This document shows, piece after piece, positions 47,979 to 52,854 of a stretch of DNA of 52,854 nucleotides. Under the pieces are notes generated by a model. The model worked only from the letters and a program-made list of their open reading frames with translations. It was not told where the DNA came from and ran no database searches. Numbering within the stretch: position 1 is the first letter of the stretch; each line of letters opens with the position of its first letter. Origin of the DNA: an uncultured Clostridia bacterium (lineage in GTDB: Bacteria; Bacillota; Clostridia; Christensenellales; Aristaeellaceae). Where the stretch lies: positions 1 through 52,854 of the forward strand of contig CAKULG010000018.1 of NCBI GenBank assembly GCA_934667105.1, in the 5' to 3' direction. The position numbers were made by a program, and so were the translations under genes.

Positions 47979-50446
47979 CCCAGGAAAAGAAAATGAAAGT
48001 CCGGCTGCGGGCCTATCTGCGCTCCCCGGCGGCCCTGCGGCTGCTGATTTGCCTGGCGGGGGTGGCGGTGCTGGTGTGCATGTTCGAAGTGGCGATTGTG
48101 CCGGTGCGCTATAACCTGGCCGTGGGAATGGTGCCCAATGTGACCATTTCCGCCTCCAAGGATGTGGTGGATGAAATCAGCACGGAGAAGCGGCGCGTTC
48201 AGGCCGCGGAGGCGGTCACGCCCACCTATCGCTTTCAGGACGGCGTGACGGAAAGCGTGCTGAGCCATTTCGACCAGATTTTCGCCCAGCTTCGCGTGGT
48301 GCGGCAATATGGCGACACGCTGCCCGATCAATCCGCCGTCCGGGTTTATTCCAAGGAAGAACTGCAATACGCGAAAAATATGCTCACACTGATTACCCTG
48401 CGGGATTATCAGCTGACCTCGCTTTTGCATAGCACGCAAACCGAACTGGAGGAAGCCTATTCCCTTTTGTATACCGCCCTGCAAAGCACCATGCTGAACC
48501 ATGTGACCGAGGGGCAGGAGAACGCGGCGGCCGTCAGTATCCGGCAAATCGTTTCCTATCGTATGTCCTTCCCCTTGAGCCAGAATGTGGCGCCAACGGT
48601 GCTCAGCGCCTGCATTCAGCCCAATATGCTCATCGACCAGGAGGCCACCGAGGCCGCCCGACAGGAAGCCCGGGCGGCGGTGGAGCCGGTGATCTATAAG
48701 CAGGGGCAGAATATCGTCACCAAGGGCGAGGGCCGCGTCACGGCCAATCAACTGGCTATGCTTTCCGCCCTGGGGCTGCTCAACGACGGCGAAGTGGATC
48801 TTTCCATGTATCTGGGGGCGGCGCTGCTGCTGATGATGGTGCTGGTAGCCATGCTGCTGCTTTTGCGTCGGGAGGAATGCCAGGTGTTTGACGGCACGCA
48901 GCGGCTGATTTTGCTGTTTGTGGTGCTGATTCTGGCGCTGGGGCTGAGCATGCTGGCGCGGCTGGTGAATTCCTATCTCGCGCCCATGCTGCTTTGCAGC
49001 CTGCTGATTACGGCGCTGCTGGGCATGAAATGCGGCCTGATCTGCAATGTGACGATGACGATGCTGGTGGCCTCCCTGGCCGCCGGCGGCAGCGAGGCCT
49101 ATGCGGAAAAAATGGCGATACTCATTGCCTGCGGCCTGATTTCGGGCACGGCGGCGGCGCTGGCGCTGGGGCGCAAGGCCAACAGGCTGCGGGTGCTGCT
49201 GGCGGGCCTGCTGGCGGCTGTGACGAGCTTTTTAACGGTGCTGGCGCTGGGCCTGATGACGGCTAACGAGCTGAGCGGCACCATCGCAATCGGCCTGTGG
49301 TGCGTCGGCGGCGCGCTGATTTCCGCGCTGCTGTGCATTGCCAGCCAGCCGCTGCTGGAATCCATCTTTAATTTGCCCACGCCAACCAAGCTGCTGGAAT
49401 TGTCCAACCCCAATCAGCCTCTGCTTCGGCGGCTGCTGCTGGAAGCTCCAGGCACCTATCATCATTCCATTATCGTGGCCAATTTGGCGGAGGCGGCCGC
49501 CGAGGCCATTCACGCCAATCCCCTGCTGGCCCGCGTGGGCGGCTATTATCACGATGTGGGCAAGCTGAAGCGGCCGCAGTATTTTAAAGAAAATCAACAG
49601 CCTGACGATAACGCCCACGACCGCACCGATCCCCATGTCTCTGCCGCCATCGTCACCGCCCACACCCGGGACGGCGTAGCCCTGGCAAAGGCGTATCGCT
49701 TGCCCCAGGCGGTGATCGATATTATCGCCGAGCACCATGGAGATACGCCGGTGATGTTTTTCTATCATAAGGCGCTGCAAATGGCGGGGGGAAAGCCCGT
49801 GGATATTAACGCTTTCCGCTATGACGGCCATCCGCCGCGCACGAAAGAAGCGGCCATCGTGATGCTTTGCGATACCATTGAGGCCGCGGTACGCTCTCTG
49901 AAAAATCCCACGCCTGAAAGCATTGAGGATTTCATCGTGAAGCTGGTGCGTGGAAAGCTGGAGGACGGCCAACTCAGCGATAGCCCCCTGACCTTGCAGG
50001 ACATTGATAAGATCTGCGCGGCGGCCACCACGGTGCTGGTGGGCGTGTTCCACGAGCGGATTGAATACCCCGATATGGAGGAGCAAAAGCCCCGCATTCT
50101 GCATCAGCCCGAAGAGGTGCTGGAAGAAGAGCAGGAGGAAGCGAAGGAAAGGGTGGAGGAGGCGCTCAAGGCGGAAGAAGGAAATCAGCCCGTCGTGCCC
50201 GCGCCCGTTTCCCCGCCGCTTCCCCGGCTTCAGGTGGAGAGCGAACTGGAAGCGCCGGTGGTGATGCCCGAGGTGCCGGAGCAATTGGTGGAGGTGGAGC
50301 CCCCGCCCGCATTGGAGCCTGTTACCATCGAGCAGCTGATGCCGTCCAAGGAGGAGCCCTCCGCCGCCGAAGCGCACGAGGAGCAGGAAGCGCAGGATAC
50401 CCCGTCCCTGGAGGAGGACGCGCCTTCCCATAAGGAGGAAGCATGA
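47975..50446 (+). CDS. pgpH: PgpH/YqfF-type membrane HD phosphodiesterase (c-di-AMP)
   Basis: The 823-aa protein has an N-terminal membrane helix, an extracellular 7TMR-HDED domain (about 60-270) and seven membrane helices (about 275-470). A cytoplasmic HD domain follows with HHSIIVANLAEAAAE (about 495) and YYHDVGK (about 524). Homologues hydrolyse c-di-AMP. After about residue 700 comes an acidic, Pro/Glu-rich tail of about 120 residues (EEQEEAKERVEEALKAEE..., no fold visible) that I do not recall in the typical family. Start and end overlap the neighbours by 4 bases each. Confidence 0.9.
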   Translation: MTQEKKMKVRLRAYLRSPAALRLLICLAGVAVLVCMFEVAIVPVRYNLAVGMVPNVTISASKDVVDEISTEKRRVQAAEAVTPTYRFQDGVTESVLSHFDQIFAQLRVVRQYGDTLPDQSAVRVYSKEELQYAKNMLTLITLRDYQLTSLLHSTQTELEEAYSLLYTALQSTMLNHVTEGQENAAAVSIRQIVSYRMSFPLSQNVAPTVLSACIQPNMLIDQEATEAARQEARAAVEPVIYKQGQNIVTKGEGRVTANQLAMLSALGLLNDGEVDLSMYLGAALLLMMVLVAMLLLLRREECQVFDGTQRLILLFVVLILALGLSMLARLVNSYLAPMLLCSLLITALLGMKCGLICNVTMTMLVASLAAGGSEAYAEKMAILIACGLISGTAAALALGRKANRLRVLLAGLLAAVTSFLTVLALGLMTANELSGTIAIGLWCVGGALISALLCIASQPLLESIFNLPTPTKLLELSNPNQPLLRRLLLEAPGTYHHSIIVANLAEAAAEAIHANPLLARVGGYYHDVGKLKRPQYFKENQQPDDNAHDRTDPHVSAAIVTAHTRDGVALAKAYRLPQAVIDIIAEHHGDTPVMFFYHKALQMAGGKPVDINAFRYDGHPPRTKEAAIVMLCDTIEAAVRSLKNPTPESIEDFIVKLVRGKLEDGQLSDSPLTLQDIDKICAAATTVLVGVFHERIEYPDMEEQKPRILHQPEEVLEEEQEEAKERVEEALKAEEGNQPVVPAPVSPPLPRLQVESELEAPVVMPEVPEQLVEVEPPPALEPVTIEQLMPSKEEPSAAEAHEEQEAQDTPSLEEDAPSHKEEA

Positions 50447-51345
50447 GCATTCGGCTGGATATCGCCTGGGATGCGCCCGCCCTGCCCGAGGCGGAGGAGG
50501 CCCTTCGCCGGGCGGGGGAGGAATGCGTGCGGGCGGAGGGAATCGATGATATTCCCGTATACGCCCAGGTGCGCATGACGGACGACGATACCATTCACGA
50601 AATCAATCGGGAATACCGCGGCGTGGATCGAGCCACGGATGTGCTTTCTTTCCCCTCCGTGGGCTGCACCCCTGAAAAAACCTTGGGGCGCTGCAAGGCG
50701 CGGCTGCTGCGGGAACGGGATGAAACCGGAGCCTGTTTTCTGGGCGATATTATCCTTTCCGTTCCCCGTGCCCGGGAGCAGGCGGCGGAATACGGCCACA
50801 GCCTGAAGCGGGAAATGACTTATCTGATCGTGCACGCTCTGTTTCATCTGATGGGCTACGATCATATGCAGGAAGAAGATAAAAGGAGGATGCGCAGCAT
50901 GGAAGAAAACGCTTTGAACCGCGCCGGAATCGGCCGGATCACCGATGACGAGCTGATCGCCCTGGCCCGCCAGGCCATGGCCTTTTCCTATTCGCCCTAT
51001 TCGCATTTCCGGGTGGGGGCGGCCCTGCTGGCCAAGGACGGCCGCGTGTTCACGGGCTGCAACATTGAAAACGCCTCCTACGGCGCCACCAATTGCGCCG
51101 AACGCACCGCGCTGTTTAAGGCGGTGAGCGAGGGCGTTCATGAATTTACGGCCATCGCCATCGCGGCGGAAAAGGCCGCGCCCTGGCCCTGCGGCATTTG
51201 CCGCCAAGCGCTGAACGAATTCGCGCCCCAGCTGCGGGTAATCGTGGCTTGGGAGGAGCACCGGGACGAGGCGTGCCTTACCGAGCTTTTGCCCCATGGC
51301 TTTGGCCCCAAATCGGGCACGCTGGAATTTTTAGGGAAGGAATAA
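50443..51345 (+). CDS. ybeY-cdd: Fusion of YbeY endoribonuclease and cytidine deaminase
   Basis: One reading frame (300 aa) encodes two enzymes. Residues 1 to about 150 are YbeY (rRNA 3'-end processing/quality control), with the zinc motif HALFHLMGYDH (His about 130, 134, 140). Residues about 160-300 are cytidine deaminase (pyrimidine salvage), with SYSPYSHFRVGAALL, the Zn/proton-shuttle NCAERTALF (about 217) and PWPCGICRQALNEF (about 249). The linker is short (MRSMEENALNRAGIGRITDDEL). An internal ribosome site upstream of ATG 50899 could yield a separate deaminase. In relatives dgkA lies between the two genes; it is absent here. Confidence 0.93.
   Translation: MSIRLDIAWDAPALPEAEEALRRAGEECVRAEGIDDIPVYAQVRMTDDDTIHEINREYRGVDRATDVLSFPSVGCTPEKTLGRCKARLLRERDETGACFLGDIILSVPRAREQAAEYGHSLKREMTYLIVHALFHLMGYDHMQEEDKRRMRSMEENALNRAGIGRITDDELIALARQAMAFSYSPYSHFRVGAALLAKDGRVFTGCNIENASYGATNCAERTALFKAVSEGVHEFTAIAIAAEKAAPWPCGICRQALNEFAPQLRVIVAWEEHRDEACLTELLPHGFGPKSGTLEFLGKE
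50883..50901 (+). promoter_or_regulatory. Internal ribosome-binding site and start inside the ybeY-cdd fusion
   Basis: AAGGAGG (50883-50889) stands 9 bases before an in-frame ATG (50899-50901), at the exact junction of the two domains. It looks like the remains, or the working form, of a separate cdd start. Confidence 0.6.
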
Positions 51346-51353
51346 TACAAAAG

Positions 51354-52253
51354 ATGTCGCAGAAGCAAGGCTTTCATTCTGGGTTTGTTACCATCGTGGG
51401 CCGCCCCAACGTGGGCAAATCCACGCTGCTGAATACGCTGGTGGGGGAAAAGGTGGCCATTGTATCCAATCGGCCGCAGACCACCCGCAACCGCGTGATG
51501 GGCGTGATGGGCGGCGATCAATGCCAGATCGTTTTTGTGGATACGCCGGGCATGCACACCCCCCGCACCAAGCTGGGGGAGTTCATGGTGCAAGCCATTG
51601 AAGAGGCCATGGAGGGCATCGACGCGCTGATGGTGCTGGTGGATGTGACGGCCATCGGCCCCCATGACCGCAGCATCGTGGCCCAGATGAGCCAGAAAAA
51701 GGTATATAAGCTGCTGGCGCTCAATAAAATCGACCTGGTAGAGCCCCAGGCGCTGCTGAAAATCATTGATTCCTTTAAGGATGCGGGCTACGACGCCATT
51801 CTGCCTATCAGCGCCCGGACGGGGGACGGGGTGGAGCAGGTTAAGGCGGAGCTGGCTGCGCATCTGCCCCTGGGCCCCAAATATTTCCCCGACGATATGC
51901 TCACCGATCAGCCCGAGCGGGATATATGCGCCGAATTGATCCGCGAAAAGGCCCTGCGCAATCTGCGGGATGAGGTGCCCCATGGTATCGGCGTGGAAAT
52001 GATGGCCATGAAGAAGGAAAATGATAATTTCATGGAAATCGACGCCACCATCTACTGTGAGCGGGATTCCCATAAGGGGATCATTATCGGCAAGAAGGGA
52101 GCCATGCTGCGCAAAATCGGCAGCGAGGCCCGGGAGGATATTGAAAAGCTGCTGGGCATGCATGTCAATTTGCAGCTATGGGTAAAGGTGCGGCCCGGCT
52201 GGCGGGATTCCGCGGAGGATCTGAAAACCCTGGGCTACACGCAGAACCGATAG
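51354..52253 (+). CDS. era: GTPase Era
   Basis: The 299-aa GTPase helps 16S rRNA maturation and 30S assembly. G1 GRPNVGKST, switch region TTRN, G3 DTPGMH and G4 NKID are visible, with a C-terminal KH RNA-binding domain (IIIGKKGAMLRKIGSEAREDIEKLLG). It begins 8 bases after the ybeY-cdd fusion; the ribosome site (GGAAGG) is far from the ATG at 51354, so coupling is likely. Last gene of the operon. Confidence 0.97.
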   Translation: MSQKQGFHSGFVTIVGRPNVGKSTLLNTLVGEKVAIVSNRPQTTRNRVMGVMGGDQCQIVFVDTPGMHTPRTKLGEFMVQAIEEAMEGIDALMVLVDVTAIGPHDRSIVAQMSQKKVYKLLALNKIDLVEPQALLKIIDSFKDAGYDAILPISARTGDGVEQVKAELAAHLPLGPKYFPDDMLTDQPERDICAELIREKALRNLRDEVPHGIGVEMMAMKKENDNFMEIDATIYCERDSHKGIIIGKKGAMLRKIGSEAREDIEKLLGMHVNLQLWVKVRPGWRDSAEDLKTLGYTQNR

Positions 52254-52294
52254 AAATCGAAAGCCGGTATACAGTTTAATTCGTATAATTTCTC

Positions 52295-52331
52295 AAGGGA
52301 ACAGCGCTGTCTTGAAGCTGCTCCCTTTATG
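52295..52331 (+). terminator. Terminator-like hairpin after era
   Basis: AAGGGAACAGC (52295-52305) pairs with GCTGCTCCCTT (52317-52327) with one mismatch, followed by a short T stretch. The base composition falls sharply after it. Confidence 0.6.
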
Positions 52332-52389
52332 TGTTATATACTATCAGAACAATCAATAGAACGACAAATCGGAATTTGAAGGGGGGAAA

Positions 52390-52770
52390 ATGATGAATGT
52401 GATTAAGCACTATGATTTACTGATTGACGAAGGCAACGATGCTTTTCGTGATCCTCCCGCTTTGCAAGAATATATGAATAAGTGGGATGGACGGAATTTC
52501 ATTGAGTCTATGGCTCTTGATAAGAAGAAAACTGTTCTTGAAATAGGTATTGGCACCGGAAGAATTGCCGATAAAGTCGCTCCACTCTGTTTAAGGTTTA
52601 CCGGGATTGATATTTCTCCCAAAACAATTGAAAGAGCAATAATAAACCTAAACGTTCATAATAATATTGACTTTTTATGTGCTGATTTTTTACTGTATCC
52701 GTTTGCATTAACTTATGATGTGATATACTCTTCCTTAACAATGATGCATTTTGTATTCGCTAAAATGTAA
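52390..52770 (+). pseudogene. Truncated class I SAM-dependent methyltransferase
   Basis: The 126-aa remnant starts with a good ribosome site (GAAGGGGGGAAAATG) and contains motif I VLEIGIGTGRIA, motif II FTGIDISP and the start of motif IV YDVIYSSLTMMHF. It stops at 52770 just where the C-terminal half of the domain should begin. Its DNA is low in GC and its codon choice differs strongly from all other genes here, so it was probably acquired recently. The downstream bases look unrelated, which suggests truncation by an insertion or a rearrangement. Confidence 0.65.
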
Positions 52771-52854
52771 GTGAGGCAAAAGGGCGCGAAAAAGTTAGCA
52801 GGCTCGGTAGAAAAAACGAGCCATTGTCAACACCGGAGAAATCCGCTACCCTTA
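52771..52854. other. Right-edge sequence of unknown origin
   Basis: The 84 bases after the truncated methyltransferase contain a GGCTCG/CGAGCC dyad (52800-52821) and no gene. Their composition differs from the methyltransferase. They may be the end of a mobile element; I could not identify it. Confidence 0.3.

Overview
The window is a high-GC stretch of a Gram-positive-type anaerobe, most likely a member of the class Clostridia (Bacillota). The evidence is a SAM-I riboswitch before metK, a ribosomal L10 leader, the clostridial yqfC-yqfD-phoH-yqfF-ybeY-cdd-era gene order, a multimeric [FeFe] hydrogenase, an oxygen-detoxifying flavodiiron protein and many intrinsic terminators. YqfC and YqfD suggest a sporulating lineage. 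A gut-type carbohydrate eater (fucose, mannose and probably rhamnose) is likely. I cannot name the genus.

Layout. 1-6.8 kb: a NagZ-like hexosaminidase, then sulfur/methionine genes: metK under a SAM-I riboswitch, a small methyltransferase, and the methionine importer metNIQ on the minus strand. The importer has a perfect consensus promoter, a short Met/Cys-rich leader peptide and an attenuator-like terminator. 6.8-8.6 kb: a four-domain flavodiiron protein. 8.7-13.3 kb: an AraC regulator divergent from fucA-fucI, then an AEC-family carrier. 13.3-14.7 kb: a 160-bp MITE-like element, then rplJ-rplL with their own promoter and leader, away from the usual rplKA/rpoBC neighbours. 14.9-18.5 kb: GH38 alpha-mannosidase and mannose-6-phosphate isomerase, overlapping by 4 nt.

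18.7-21.2 kb (minus strand): a holin, an NlpC/P60 endolysin-like protein and a DUF11-repeat protein without a signal peptide. There are no other phage genes; this is the best candidate for an unusual system. 21.4-31.7 kb: an epimerase-like dehydrogenase, a second AraC regulator divergent from a GH106-like glycosidase, an SGNH esterase, two MATE exporters and a TIM-barrel sugar isomerase. 32-37 kb: a five-gene Hnd-type [FeFe] hydrogenase operon with an orphan histidine-kinase-like ATPase. 37.4-41.8 kb: a second SGNH hydrolase, an orphan PotD-type binding protein, a VanW-family wall protein and a TetR regulator. 42-45.2 kb: glnS and gltX in tandem. 45.3-52.3 kb: an HPr-like protein without the active His, then the overlapping yqfC-era operon, which contains a YbeY-cytidine deaminase fusion. 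The last 600 bases hold a low-GC, truncated methyltransferase and an unidentified end.

A family of palindromes with a GGGGGAA...TTCCCCC core recurs at gene ends across the window, mostly between convergent genes, and probably serves as terminators. Both edges of the window differ in composition from the interior, which fits breaks at mobile or repeated DNA.
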